From NCBI RefSeq assembly GCF_041058985.1, contig NZ_JBEHZE010000001.1, positions 1,364,001 through 1,428,000 on the forward strand: a stretch of DNA of 64,000 nucleotides, read 5' to 3'. The stretch is from Hyphococcus lacteus. GTDB lineage: Bacteria; Pseudomonadota; Alphaproteobacteria; Caulobacterales; Parvularculaceae. Shown here in pieces: positions 25,455 through 33,850 of the stretch; within the stretch, counting starts at the first letter, position 1; every line of letters starts with the position of its first letter. The translations under genes and the position numbers were made by a program. Under the pieces are notes generated by a model. The model made no database searches. It was not told the DNA's origin and saw only the letters and a list, made by a program, of their open reading frames with translations.

Positions 25455-25789
25455 TGCATCCTCCCGCCATTAGGCACTTTGCGTTCTGGTCCAATCAAAA
25501 CGATTGCGCCGTCATTGTCGGAAAATCCGAGGACGAGGACCTCTGACATGAAATCGGCAATTTGGCGTGGTGGAAAATTGACTACCGCCGCTACCTGTCG
25601 GTCGATTAGATCTTTTTCGGTATAATGAACGGTAATTTGTGCGGAAGTTTTTTTGATACCAATTTCTTCACCAAAATCGATCCAAAGTTTCCATGCCGGT
25701 TTGCGTGCTTTAGTAAACGGTTCAACCTTTTGTACGGTGCCGACACGAATATCCACATTTAAAAAATCGTCTATTGAAATTTGGCTCAT
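25451..25789 (-). CDS. CsaA-like tRNA-binding protein
   Basis: A 112-residue single-domain protein of the tRNA-binding (tRNA_bind/EMAP-like) OB fold. Markers are Val-Asp-Ile-Arg-Val-Gly-Thr-Val near residue 14, Lys-Pro-Ala-Trp-Lys-Leu-Trp-Ile-Asp-Phe-Gly, a Ser-Ala-Gln-Ile strand and Val-Val-Asn-Phe-Pro-Pro-Arg-Gln-Ile. CsaA proteins bind tRNA and have been described as export-related chaperones in Bacillus. Here the gene sits between queA and tgt with four-base overlaps on both sides, so translation of all three is probably coupled. That context suggests a role with tRNA rather than export, but this is inference. Confidence 0.86.
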   Translation of the reverse strand: MSQISIDDFLNVDIRVGTVQKVEPFTKARKPAWKLWIDFGEEIGIKKTSAQITVHYTEKDLIDRQVAAVVNFPPRQIADFMSEVLVLGFSDNDGAIVLIGPERKVPNGGRMH

Positions 25790-26835
25790 CTATCCCGCTC
25801 CAGCAAACATGCATCACCATATGAATAAAACCGGTACTCATTTTCGATCGCGTGTTTATAAGCATGTTTCATTTTTTCAACGCCCGCAAATGCGCAGACC
25901 AACATAAATAATGTTGATCGGGGCAGGTGAAAATTCGTAAGAAGAATATCTGCGGTTTTGAACTTGTACCCCGGCGTAATGAAAATATCAGTTTCATCTG
26001 CAAAAGATTGGATCATACCACAATCATCCGCAGCGCTTTCCAATAACCGCAATGAGGTCGTTCCCACTGCGACAATGCGGCCGCCGCGAGCTTTGCAGCT
26101 GTTTATTTGATCGGCTTGCTCTTTGGTAATCTCGCCCCATTCGCTATGCATTTTGTGAGCGGTCGTATCTTCTACGCTCACGGGCAAAAACGTGCCTGCA
26201 CCAACATGGAGTGTGATCGAAATCTGGTCGGCACCACGTTCCTGAATTTTAGATAATAGTTCTGGCGTAAAGTGCAGGCCTGCTGTTGGCGCTGCGACCG
26301 AACCGGGCTCGTTAGCAAAGACTGTCTGGTAATTGAATTTGTCTTCGTCGACGGCGGCGCGTTTTCGTGCGATGTATGGTGGTAAAGGCATTACGCCGAC
26401 TTGCTCTATGGCATCATCAAAACTTAGATCGCCAGTATCAAATTTTAAAATTGCTTCCGCACCTTCGCGTTTCATCACCTCACCACAAAGAGCTTCTCCG
26501 AATTGAACGACGTCACCAATTTTTAGCCGTTTTGCCGGACGGACGAATGCTCGCCAGCAGTTATTCCCAAGGTCGCGGTGTAGCGTGGCTTCGATTGAGA
26601 CACGGTTCCCATCATTACGAGATGGACGAGTGCCAAAAAGTTGTGCCGGGATGACTTTAGTGTCGTTAGAAACAAGTAAATCGCCTGGACGTAATATATC
26701 GACCAGATCTCGGATGCTTTGGTCACCGATCCCGCTCGCACTGACGTGAAGCATCCTGGCACTATCTCTAGGAGATGCGGGCGCAACGGCTATACGTTCT
26801 TGCGGTAGTTCAAAGTCAAAGAGGTCTACGCGCAT
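25786..26835 (-). CDS. queA: S-adenosylmethionine:tRNA ribosyltransferase-isomerase
   Basis: QueA moves the ribosyl part of S-adenosylmethionine onto preQ1 in tRNA to make epoxyqueuosine, the step after Tgt. The 349-residue protein begins Met-Arg-Val-Asp-Leu-Phe-Asp-Phe-Glu-Leu-Pro-Gln-Glu-Arg-Ile, the family's N-terminus, and contains Asn-Asp-Thr-Lys-Val-Ile-Pro-Ala, the Ala-Ala-Pro-Thr-Ala-Gly-Leu-His-Phe-Thr block and Thr-Asn-Phe-His-Leu-Pro-Arg-Ser-Thr-Leu near the C-terminus. All parts look intact. It is the first gene of the queA-csaA-tgt unit and starts 35 bases after the end of cysE. Confidence 0.95.
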   Translation of the reverse strand: MRVDLFDFELPQERIAVAPASPRDSARMLHVSASGIGDQSIRDLVDILRPGDLLVSNDTKVIPAQLFGTRPSRNDGNRVSIEATLHRDLGNNCWRAFVRPAKRLKIGDVVQFGEALCGEVMKREGAEAILKFDTGDLSFDDAIEQVGVMPLPPYIARKRAAVDEDKFNYQTVFANEPGSVAAPTAGLHFTPELLSKIQERGADQISITLHVGAGTFLPVSVEDTTAHKMHSEWGEITKEQADQINSCKARGGRIVAVGTTSLRLLESAADDCGMIQSFADETDIFITPGYKFKTADILLTNFHLPRSTLFMLVCAFAGVEKMKHAYKHAIENEYRFYSYGDACLLERDR

Positions 26836-26869
26836 GCTCCGCGTCCAATCATCAGGCTACGGTACAATA

Positions 26870-27703
26870 CTAAATTGAATAGGTGTCGTAATTAAATTTT
26901 TGATCCATCGTTTCTGACGGCGATGTATCTTGGCACGCGCCAACTGGTTTGGCTGGAACACCAGCAACAGTACAATGTGGTTCAACATCTTTTAGAACTA
27001 CACTACCGGCTGCGATTTTGGCCCCTTCGCCAACGACAATGTTGCCGAGCACTTTGGCCCCAACGCTAATCAAAGCGCCGCGGCGGATTTTGGGGTGCCG
27101 GTCGCCTTCGTCTTTGCCCGTACCGCCAAGGGTAACGTTTTGAAGAATTGAAACGTCATCCCCAATTTCAGCTGTTTCTCCAATAACAATTCCGGTGGCA
27201 TGATCGAAGAAAACGCCCTTGCCGATTTTTGTAGCGGGATGAATATCAACGGCGAAGAGTTCTGACATTCGGCTTTGAAGAAACTGAGCAAGTGCTTGGC
27301 GGTCGTTGCGCCATAACCAATTGGCCACGCGCTGCGCTTGTAGCGCGAGGTAACCTTTAAAATAGAGAAATGGCTGCATAAATTCGTGACAAGCAGGGTC
27401 GCGGTTGAACACGGCGCGTAAATCATAAAGGCCGGCATCGACGATGCCCGGCGCGCGACGATATGCTTCGGCACAAACTTCGCGCCAGAGCATCGCATTC
27501 ATTTCTGGATCTGAGAGCTTTTGAGCCAGCCGATAGGAAAGAGCGATCTCAAAGCTTTCGTGATTTAGTATTGTGGCATGTAGGAAGCTAGCAAGAACTG
27601 GTTCAGACGCGGCGGCAGAGGCGGCTTCTATACGCATTTTCGACCAGGTTTGGTCCTGGGACAGCGCAACAACGTTTGATTGATCTGCGGAAGGTTTTGC
27701 CAT
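26870..27703 (-). CDS. cysE: Serine O-acetyltransferase
   Basis: CysE acetylates L-serine with acetyl-CoA, the first step of cysteine synthesis in the cytoplasm. The 277-residue protein has a helical N-terminal domain (about 15-150) and a left-handed beta-helix of hexapeptide repeats (about 155-250). The catalytic region Asp-Ile-His-Pro-Ala-Thr-Lys-Ile-Gly and Phe-Asp-His-Ala-Thr-Gly-Ile-Val-Ile-Gly-Glu-Thr is present, as is Asn-Val-Thr-Leu-Gly-Gly-Thr-Gly-Lys. The tail after the repeats is about 25 residues and ends in Ile; in CysE proteins this end binds CysK, whose gene is not in the window. It follows the Nudix gene by 11 bases. Confidence 0.94.
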   Translation of the reverse strand: MAKPSADQSNVVALSQDQTWSKMRIEAASAAASEPVLASFLHATILNHESFEIALSYRLAQKLSDPEMNAMLWREVCAEAYRRAPGIVDAGLYDLRAVFNRDPACHEFMQPFLYFKGYLALQAQRVANWLWRNDRQALAQFLQSRMSELFAVDIHPATKIGKGVFFDHATGIVIGETAEIGDDVSILQNVTLGGTGKDEGDRHPKIRRGALISVGAKVLGNIVVGEGAKIAAGSVVLKDVEPHCTVAGVPAKPVGACQDTSPSETMDQKFNYDTYSI

Positions 27704-27714
27704 GGCTTAGTTTC

Positions 27715-28335
27715 CTACTTTCGCTCGTGCGCATCAAGTATGTGGGCGGAAATAGGCGCTGGAACCTCGCCGCGCAAGGCCTTGGTATAAGCGGTCAGGG
27801 TCATCACGATTGTGAGACTGTCCGAAATTTCGCCGCTGAGAACCATTTCCAACAGTTTTTTGAACGGTACTTTCCGTATGGTTAATTCTTCTGAGGGCTC
27901 GGGTGCCGAAGTCCCTTGCTCCAAATCCCACGCTAAAAAACATATTGCGCGCTCGTCGGTCACTGAATTTGATACGTCGAATTCGGTCAATTTGATCCAT
28001 GAATTAGCGCGTAATCCCGTTTCTTCGGCTAATTCTCGCGCGGCAGAGTCTAAGGCGGGTTTGTCTTTCTGCCCGCCGCCTTCGGGTAACTCCCAACTGT
28101 AGCGGTTGAGCGGAAATCGATGTTGGCCGACTAAAGTCACATTACCTTCCGCGTCAATCGGCAAAATACCTATGGCTAGGTTTTTGAAATTGACCACTCC
28201 ATAAGTCCCGGATGATCCGTCGGGCTGAATGACGTTATGGCTAATTAACTCAATCCAAGGGTTGGTATAAATCTTTTCCGTAGACTCTATTTTCCAAGGG
28301 CCGACCATTGGCCTGGCATCGCCATTTTTTGTCAT
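27715..28335 (-). CDS. Nudix hydrolase, ADP-ribose pyrophosphatase-like
   Basis: The 206-residue protein has the layout of ADP-sugar pyrophosphatases: a short N-terminal beta domain, then the Nudix fold. The Nudix helix reads Gly-Gly-Gly-Gln-Lys-Asp and then Arg-Glu-Leu-Ala-Glu-Glu-Thr-Gly-Leu, giving the metal-binding Arg-Glu-x2-Glu-Glu-x-Gly core; the glutamate that usually follows Gly-x5 is not obvious. Substrate is probably ADP-ribose or a related nucleotide sugar. It shares an ATGA overlap with the upstream cyclophilin gene and is followed by cysE, so the three are likely one transcript. Confidence 0.84.
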   Translation of the reverse strand: MTKNGDARPMVGPWKIESTEKIYTNPWIELISHNVIQPDGSSGTYGVVNFKNLAIGILPIDAEGNVTLVGQHRFPLNRYSWELPEGGGQKDKPALDSAARELAEETGLRANSWIKLTEFDVSNSVTDERAICFLAWDLEQGTSAPEPSEELTIRKVPFKKLLEMVLSGEISDSLTIVMTLTAYTKALRGEVPAPISAHILDAHERK

Positions 28336-29237
28336 TCTTTGGCTGAACTGTCAGCGACAACCCGAACAGGCACGTTTGCCGCGCAGATATCGATATGGTC
28401 TGGCCGGAAATAGAAAAAGTCTTCCGGACGGTTTCTGCGGGCCTCAACGTATTCTTTGTATAGATCTGTATCGGTACGGAGGTATTGTAAGCGAGGCTGT
28501 TCTTTTGTGGGTAAGTCCGCAGCTATTCGCATGGAAACTATGATCTCGCCGGTGTCGTCTTCCGGTGTTTCTGCCGGGGCCACACGTCTTAGGGCTTGTA
28601 GATGTTCCATCCCTTTTACCACGCGTCCAAATACGCTCAGATTGCGATCGAGATAACGCTGTGGCTGAAGGGTAATATAGAATTCGGTGCCGGCAGTATT
28701 TTTGGCGGTATCACGCGCCATTGCCATTGCACCAGTGCAATGTAGATGCCAAATCGAATCATTCTCTGTATCGCGACCAGTGGGAAGGAACCCAAGGAAC
28801 CCGACCTGCTCTGCATATCCATCGTGGTCCTTCAGCGCCGAAAATAATGACGCATCGCCGATTGTTTCTTCAAACTCAGCGGCCAATGATTTCATTGCAG
28901 TGTTTAGGGGGCGTGTTTCAAATTGATCGCCGCCCTGCGCAACAAAGCCGTCAATGACGCGGTAAAAAGACAAACCGTCATAAAACCCTTCTCGGGCGAG
29001 TGCTTTGATTTGGCTTGTGTGGTTGTTCGCTAGCTCGGTCGATAGTGCGACCACGACGTCACCTCGCTCTAGTTTTATAACAACTAGATTGTCGGGATCG
29101 AAACGTTGCCAATCGGACTCGGCTGTTGCTTCCAAGATTTCGCTGCTTGATCGTTTGCCTTCAAGCTCGTCCGCCGTTGCTGTGGTCAAGGAAATTGCGC
29201 TCACTGCCCACAAGCCTAGTAGGATATGCCGGTTCAT
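28332..29237 (-). CDS. Periplasmic cyclophilin-type peptidyl-prolyl isomerase
   Basis: This protein speeds cis-trans isomerisation of proline peptide bonds during folding. The 301-residue precursor has an N-terminal signal peptide (about residues 1-22, ending Thr-Ala-Thr-Ala), so it acts in the periplasm. The cyclophilin core is seen in Phe-Tyr-Asp-Gly-Leu-Ser-Phe-Tyr-Arg-Val-Ile, then Gly-Gly-Asp, and Thr-Glu-Phe-Tyr-Ile-Thr-Leu. The catalytic Arg is the one in Tyr-Arg-Val-Ile. The domain is longer than minimal cyclophilins because of an insert around residues 125-165, and a C-terminal extension of about 60 residues follows. The bacterial equivalents are PpiA-like. Confidence 0.88.
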   Translation of the reverse strand: MNRHILLGLWAVSAISLTTATADELEGKRSSSEILEATAESDWQRFDPDNLVVIKLERGDVVVALSTELANNHTSQIKALAREGFYDGLSFYRVIDGFVAQGGDQFETRPLNTAMKSLAAEFEETIGDASLFSALKDHDGYAEQVGFLGFLPTGRDTENDSIWHLHCTGAMAMARDTAKNTAGTEFYITLQPQRYLDRNLSVFGRVVKGMEHLQALRRVAPAETPEDDTGEIIVSMRIAADLPTKEQPRLQYLRTDTDLYKEYVEARRNRPEDFFYFRPDHIDICAANVPVRVVADSSAKE

Positions 29238-29254
29238 AGCTCTTCCCTAATAAT

Positions 29255-29779
29255 TTACCCTCGGCCACGATAAGGCGCTACGCCCGGTTCGGGAAGCCAT
29301 AGCCCTTTTGGGGGGATTCCGGTCTGATAGAATACATCAATAGGAATACCGCCACGGGGGTACCAATATCCGGCAATTCTTAGCCATTTTGGCTTGATCG
29401 TGTCGACAATCCGCTTGCCGATCGCAATGGTGCAATCTTCATGAAAAGCGCCGTGATTTCGGAACGATGTTAGAAACAGCTTTAATGACTTAGATTCGAC
29501 AATCAGTTTTGACGGGACGTAATCGATCACAAGATGCGCGAAGTCTGGCTGTCCGGTTACAGGGCAAAGTGATGTAAATTCGGGCGCTGTAAAACGCGCC
29601 AGATATAAATCAGTCGGATGGGGGTTGGGTGCAGTCTCTAAAATTGCCTCCTCGGGTGAGGCCGGCGCTGCTGTCTGCGCCCCAAGCTGAGACAAGTTAT
29701 CCGTTTGGCTGCCAGGATTGGCCTTCGGTTTGGTTGATTTGGCGCGAGAATGCGTCGTTTTACGAGATTTTGTGGTCAT
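29255..29779 (-). CDS. queF: NADPH-dependent 7-cyano-7-deazaguanine reductase (QueF)
   Basis: QueF reduces the nitrile of preQ0 to the amine of preQ1, the substrate of Tgt. The 174-residue protein is of the short, single-domain type. It has the nucleophile Cys72 in Thr-Ser-Leu-Cys-Pro-Val-Thr-Gly, the QueF signature Glu-Ser-Lys-Ser-Leu-Lys-Leu-Phe and the His-Glu-Asp-Cys motif. The first 45 residues form a basic, low-complexity extension rich in Lys, Ser and Thr, absent in most relatives; its role is unknown. An AAGG at the right distance supports the ATG at 29779. A perfect CTCCAT-A-ATGGAG palindrome (29801-29813) lies upstream; I found no preQ1 riboswitch. Confidence 0.93.
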   Translation of the reverse strand: MTTKSRKTTHSRAKSTKPKANPGSQTDNLSQLGAQTAAPASPEEAILETAPNPHPTDLYLARFTAPEFTSLCPVTGQPDFAHLVIDYVPSKLIVESKSLKLFLTSFRNHGAFHEDCTIAIGKRIVDTIKPKWLRIAGYWYPRGGIPIDVFYQTGIPPKGLWLPEPGVAPYRGRG

Positions 29780-29930
29780 GTTCGCCTTCTGAATTTACTT
29801 CTCCATAATGGAGTACGGTCAATCACGCAAAGAGGGGAGATTTTGGCGGCACTCCCCATAGACAAGCGCAGTAATCTTGGCCTATAAGCCCCGCTCCGCC
29901 AGATGGGTTTACTCATTTTTGGTGGCAGAT

Positions 29931-30006
29931 GCCCGGGTAGCTCAGTTGGTAGAGCAGCGGATTGAAAATCCGCGTGTCGGTGGTTCAAATCCGCCCCCGG
30001 GCACCA
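29931..30006 (+). tRNA. tRNA-Phe (anticodon GAA)
   Basis: The 76-base plus-strand cloverleaf starts GCCCGGG, has a D-arm TAGCTCAGTTGGTAGAGCA, an anticodon stem-loop CGGATTGAAAATCCG with GAA, a variable GTGTC and a T-arm CGGTGGTTCAAATCCGCC, and ends CCCGGGC-A with CCA encoded at 30004-30006. The acceptor stem pairs fully. It stands alone between queF and the flippase gene. Confidence 0.97.
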
Positions 30007-30028
30007 CTTTCCTGACAATTCGTCGATC

Positions 30029-31501
30029 TCAGTTGGCTTTGACTGGTTTCTGTGGCCGCAATAATTTGCGCGCAATCATAATATAACAAGACAGGAAAAT
30101 AGATCCGGCGATAAATTGCATTGGCAATTTGTTGTCACCGAACTCGAGAATTCCGTATCCCAAAATGGTCGTGATAATTGCCAGAGTGAGAATGTGAAGG
30201 TAACTCCAGTTGAAAATCATGAAACCGAAAAGTCGCTTGACCAATATCAGTCTTATGGATGCGAGGGTGAGCATGGCCAATAAGAAACCTATTGCCGCGC
30301 CCATTGCGCCAAAATAGTGAGCAAAAAGACCAACTAGCATGCACTCAATGAAAACGGTGAATAAGATCGAGCGGGGCGGCCAGCGGGGGTGACGAAACAC
30401 GACGGGAAGCTCAGTTAAGGCAACGGTTCCATCAATCAATTCTGAGAGCAACAGAATGACTAGGACGCTTGCCCCAACGGCGAAACCTCCACCGAACCAA
30501 GTCATGATCTGTTCTCCGAACAAAACGGTGAAGCTCAACATGCCCAACTGTACGGTAAATATAAAAAGACAAAGCCGGCTAAGGTGTTCGCCAATTTTCC
30601 CGTCCGTTTGCGCCTGTGCAATGATCGGTGCGAGCATTGGTTCATACATGTATCGGATTTTTTCAACCACTGTCGCCAGTTGTCGCCCTAGGTAATAAAC
30701 TCCGGATGCCGAAGGGCCCACGACCAATCCAAGAATAATAATATCTATACGCCGTAAAGCAAAAATTCCGGTCTCATTAATTGCAATCGGGAAGCTTCGT
30801 TGACCCATGCGAAGGCTGTTTTTAATGAGTGGTGATTGCTGGGGCAGACCATACATTTTTGTAGCAACAAAAAATGCAAGTAGAGCCGCACAAAATAGCG
30901 ATAATATGTAGCCGCCTATAAGGGCCTCAATCAGCGACACTTTTAGCTGGTCCCCGAGTATTTGGCTTGAAGATAGGAAATAGCCAAGTAGGGCGAAAAT
31001 CAAAAACCCCCAAGGTTTCACAATAGCTTTTGCGATCGTGTCCCAAGCAACCGTACGAAAGTGACGAGTTGCGGTAAGTGCTACATCACTCATAGCAATC
31101 AATGGCACGCCCAGAGCAGCGAGGCGCGGCGTCGCGCCGGTGGGAAAAATTACCCCCCAAGAAAACCACAACACGATGGCAATAGTGATTGATATGATTG
31201 TCGCGAGCAAAAGCCCTTCATACACCGTAGAACTAAGGGAATGAGCGGTGCCATCGGTATTTGCCAATTCACCCAGCAAGGTCTTGTTTAAACCAAAGGT
31301 GGAAAAAGCGGCGCAAAGCTCGATAATTGCGACCGTTTCGCCAAGTCGCCCAAAAGCGGCTACGCCATACATTTTTGCAACAAAAACGATCAGAAGTATC
31401 CGGGCGATCATCCGAACACCCGAACCTGATAATATTTGACGAGCACCGCGAGACAGGTCGCGTTGATCACGGATCATTTCACTTTGTTCGTGGTGAGGCA
31501 T
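30029..31501 (-). CDS. Polysaccharide flippase-like membrane protein
   Basis: A 490-residue protein with about twelve to fourteen hydrophobic segments and very few charges between them. It belongs to the polysaccharide transporter/MATE-like (Wzx) superfamily, whose members flip lipid-linked sugar units across the inner membrane. A Gly-Val-Ala-Ala-Phe-Gly-Arg-Leu-Gly motif after the first helix is typical. It is co-oriented with the nucleotidyltransferase gene, which ends 66 bases upstream, and faces the CDP-glycerol-type transferase gene beyond. This supports a role in exporting a surface polymer or glycolipid. The substrate cannot be read from the sequence. Confidence 0.82.
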   Translation of the reverse strand: MPHHEQSEMIRDQRDLSRGARQILSGSGVRMIARILLIVFVAKMYGVAAFGRLGETVAIIELCAAFSTFGLNKTLLGELANTDGTAHSLSSTVYEGLLLATIISITIAIVLWFSWGVIFPTGATPRLAALGVPLIAMSDVALTATRHFRTVAWDTIAKAIVKPWGFLIFALLGYFLSSSQILGDQLKVSLIEALIGGYILSLFCAALLAFFVATKMYGLPQQSPLIKNSLRMGQRSFPIAINETGIFALRRIDIIILGLVVGPSASGVYYLGRQLATVVEKIRYMYEPMLAPIIAQAQTDGKIGEHLSRLCLFIFTVQLGMLSFTVLFGEQIMTWFGGGFAVGASVLVILLLSELIDGTVALTELPVVFRHPRWPPRSILFTVFIECMLVGLFAHYFGAMGAAIGFLLAMLTLASIRLILVKRLFGFMIFNWSYLHILTLAIITTILGYGILEFGDNKLPMQFIAGSIFLSCYIMIARKLLRPQKPVKAN

Positions 31502-31567
31502 TTATAGCTCGGCTAATGGAAGTGTTACTGGCATTGGTGAATGCGAATTCGGGAGCCTCTTGTTGGA

Positions 31568-32398
31568 TTACTGTTCAGTCCGGAGTATATGATTTACCGT
31601 CTCAAGATCGGAAACTTTGTCCACATCCACGGCCGCATTGGCATGCGACAGTGTAACAGGTCGCACCGAACAGCCGAGCTTATTTGAAACCCTGCGGAAT
31701 GCTGTTTCCAGTGTAAAAATGCGTAGGGCAAATCCGACCAAGTTCAGTACACCAAATTGTGAAATCATTTTCCACGGGCGTTTTCGATTGGCTTCAATTC
31801 GCTGAAAGAACTTAATTGCATCGCGTCCGTCTGAACCACTGATCGCAAATAGGTTTGCGCCGGATATTTCTGTGTCGCGCAGCCGCAGATAGGTTCTATT
31901 CATCTTAGGGTGTGCGGCTTCAATCACGGCTTTGTTAACGAATGCTATATTGATCCCGACCTGCTGCTCGGCTTCACTAAGGAAGTCGTCCACCATCTCC
32001 GCAGTAAGAAGAGGGTGGTCAGATGTCGTAATCAAAAAACGGCTGTCATTCGGGCGCTGATTAATAGCGTCTATGACGCTGTCGCTGATTGTATTTCGAG
32101 CTGGCGATATCGAGTATGGAGTTCCCCCAAAGGCACTCGGCAGCCCGGTAATATTTTCAACGGAGCCAAGATCATCGGCTGCGACGAGAATGACATGGTG
32201 GATGCGTTTTGTTCCGCAAAGAGCGCGTATTACACGGGTCAGCATAGGTGTGCCGTTGACCTCTACCAGCGCTTTATAGGTTTGGTTGTGGGCGGCAGCT
32301 ACTGGATCAATGCCGGGACGTTTGCCGGCGAGAACAATTGCGGTATACCCTCCCGAATACTGAGGGGCCGCGCTATTATCGGTGGCCACAGATGGCAT
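31568..32398 (-). CDS. MobA-like nucleotidyltransferase
   Basis: A 276-residue protein with the N-terminal Rossmann fold of MobA/IspD-type nucleotidyltransferases. The nucleotide loop is Val-Leu-Ala-Gly-Lys-Arg-Pro-Gly rather than the textbook Leu-Ala-Gly-Gly-x-Ser-x-Arg, and it is followed by Tyr-Lys-Ala-Leu-Val-Glu-Val-Asn-Gly-Thr-Pro-Met-Leu. A metal-binding region appears as Thr-Thr-Ser-Asp-His-Pro-Leu-Leu, and the C-terminal end has Asp-Val-Asp-Lys. The start is supported by GGAGGA at 32406-32411. It may make a CDP- or UDP-activated polyol or sugar for the neighbouring transferase; this is inferred from context only. Confidence 0.78.
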   Translation of the reverse strand: MPSVATDNSAAPQYSGGYTAIVLAGKRPGIDPVAAAHNQTYKALVEVNGTPMLTRVIRALCGTKRIHHVILVAADDLGSVENITGLPSAFGGTPYSISPARNTISDSVIDAINQRPNDSRFLITTSDHPLLTAEMVDDFLSEAEQQVGINIAFVNKAVIEAAHPKMNRTYLRLRDTEISGANLFAISGSDGRDAIKFFQRIEANRKRPWKMISQFGVLNLVGFALRIFTLETAFRRVSNKLGCSVRPVTLSHANAAVDVDKVSDLETVNHILRTEQ

Positions 32399-32436
32399 AT
32401 TTTGGTTCCTCCAAGTCGACGATTACAGCCAATAAG

Positions 32437-33840
32437 ATGCGGCTAAAACTCCCAGCCATGCACATTTTTCGTAGATTTCTAGTTTGGTGGAGGGCTAACT
32501 ATCGGGTATTTATTCGAAATTATTCCCTCGGGCACTATTGGGGGAGTTCTGCGGATATCCAGAAAGTAGACATAGGCGAATTTCGTCGAGTTCCCTATAA
32601 GTTAATTGCGATGACAGGTTTGAGCACATTTGAAGCCTCTGAAAAGGTAACGCGGCGGGTCGAAAACCGCAAAACCAATAGCGCTAAGCGCGTTATTGGT
32701 TTTTTGTTCTTGCATGAACAGCCGCATCAAATTCCGCATCTCGCACCGATCCTAGAATCGCTAACAAGCATCAGCGAATATGACGAAATCCATGCTTATG
32801 TGATGGGGCAGGAAAATGCGGACCTGCTCAAGGCATTGATGTCCGAGGAAGTCTTTGGCCAAATTAATTTAGTTGTTCTCGAGCCGCCGGTTTTATCAAA
32901 GGTGTTGGAAGCTTTGATTGGTAAAGCTGCCCCTTTGAGACGCATCGGCGCGTTATATTCTATCCGCAAAGATTTAGCCCGGATGGATGTGATCGCATCG
33001 CCTGAGATGACCTGCCTTCTTCTAAAAACGCATTTCGGAATTAAAAATGCAAAACTAGTGTGGACGCAGCATGGGTGTGGCGATCGAGCGGCGGGATTTA
33101 AAAAGAGTATAAAAAATTTCGACCATGTATTTGTACCGGGAAATAATCAACGGAACCGGATGTTAAAAGAAGACGTGATTTCCGATGGTAATTTCACGGT
33201 TGTGGGATATCCAAAATTTGATCTCGTTCATGATAAAACATCAAACGCTTCGCGATTTTTCGATAATGAAAACCCGACCATCGTTTATAACCCTCATTTT
33301 GATCCAAGCTTGTCATCTTGGTACAAACATGGGGAGCAGGTTCTGGAGTTATTCGCTAACCGGTCTGACTTTAATTTAATCTTTGCGCCACATATTATGC
33401 TGTTTTCTCGAAAATTGCATATGACGGCAAATTTGAGCGCTATTGAGTGGCGCAAATCTCTAAACAAGCGGTTCTATAACCTTCCGAACATTCATATTGA
33501 TACAGGGTCGATTAATAGTATCAATATGACCTATATGCGGGCGGCGAATGTGTATTTAGGTGATGTTTCAAGCCAGCTTTATGAATTTCTATTTAAGCCG
33601 CGAATGTGCATCTTTTTAAATAGTCATGGCGTTCAGTGGGAAAATGATCTGAATTATGCCAACTGGTCTTTAGGACATGTTGTCTCCCGGCCGGATGAAA
33701 TAAATGCTCTTTTGGATCGGTACCATGACATTAAAGATGATCACAGAGCCCGTCAAAACTTGACGTTTAGGGAAACATTTGAAGAGCCATTTTTGGGTGG
33801 CTCGGAACGTGCTGCGCTTGCGTTGAGCCGAATTCGTTAG
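32437..33840 (+). CDS. CDP-glycerol glycerophosphotransferase-like protein
   Basis: A 467-residue protein (from ATG 32437; ATG 32458 is also possible and neither has a good ribosome site). It resembles TagF/TagB-like transferases that move glycerophosphate or other polyol phosphate from a CDP carrier. Landmarks are Trp-Thr-Gln-His-Gly-Cys-Gly-Asp-Arg-Ala, Tyr-Asn-Pro-His-Phe-Asp-Pro and Gly-Asp-Val-Ser-Ser-Gln-Leu-Tyr-Glu-Phe, which give the expected His and Ser/Glu positions of the family. The start lies only 38 bases from the divergent nucleotidyltransferase gene, so their promoters overlap. Members in Gram-negative bacteria are usually linked to capsule or other phosphopolyol polymers. Confidence 0.75.
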   Translation: MRLKLPAMHIFRRFLVWWRANYRVFIRNYSLGHYWGSSADIQKVDIGEFRRVPYKLIAMTGLSTFEASEKVTRRVENRKTNSAKRVIGFLFLHEQPHQIPHLAPILESLTSISEYDEIHAYVMGQENADLLKALMSEEVFGQINLVVLEPPVLSKVLEALIGKAAPLRRIGALYSIRKDLARMDVIASPEMTCLLLKTHFGIKNAKLVWTQHGCGDRAAGFKKSIKNFDHVFVPGNNQRNRMLKEDVISDGNFTVVGYPKFDLVHDKTSNASRFFDNENPTIVYNPHFDPSLSSWYKHGEQVLELFANRSDFNLIFAPHIMLFSRKLHMTANLSAIEWRKSLNKRFYNLPNIHIDTGSINSINMTYMRAANVYLGDVSSQLYEFLFKPRMCIFLNSHGVQWENDLNYANWSLGHVVSRPDEINALLDRYHDIKDDHRARQNLTFRETFEEPFLGGSERAALALSRIR

Positions 33841-33850
33841 GGGCTGTATG

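Noticed and set aside
29780..29830. A preQ1 riboswitch before queF
   Set aside because: I saw only a 13-base palindrome; no preQ1-I or -II stem-loop pattern could be drawn in the short leader.
29776..30075. Minus-strand frame across tRNA-Phe
   Set aside because: It runs through the tRNA gene and has no coding features.
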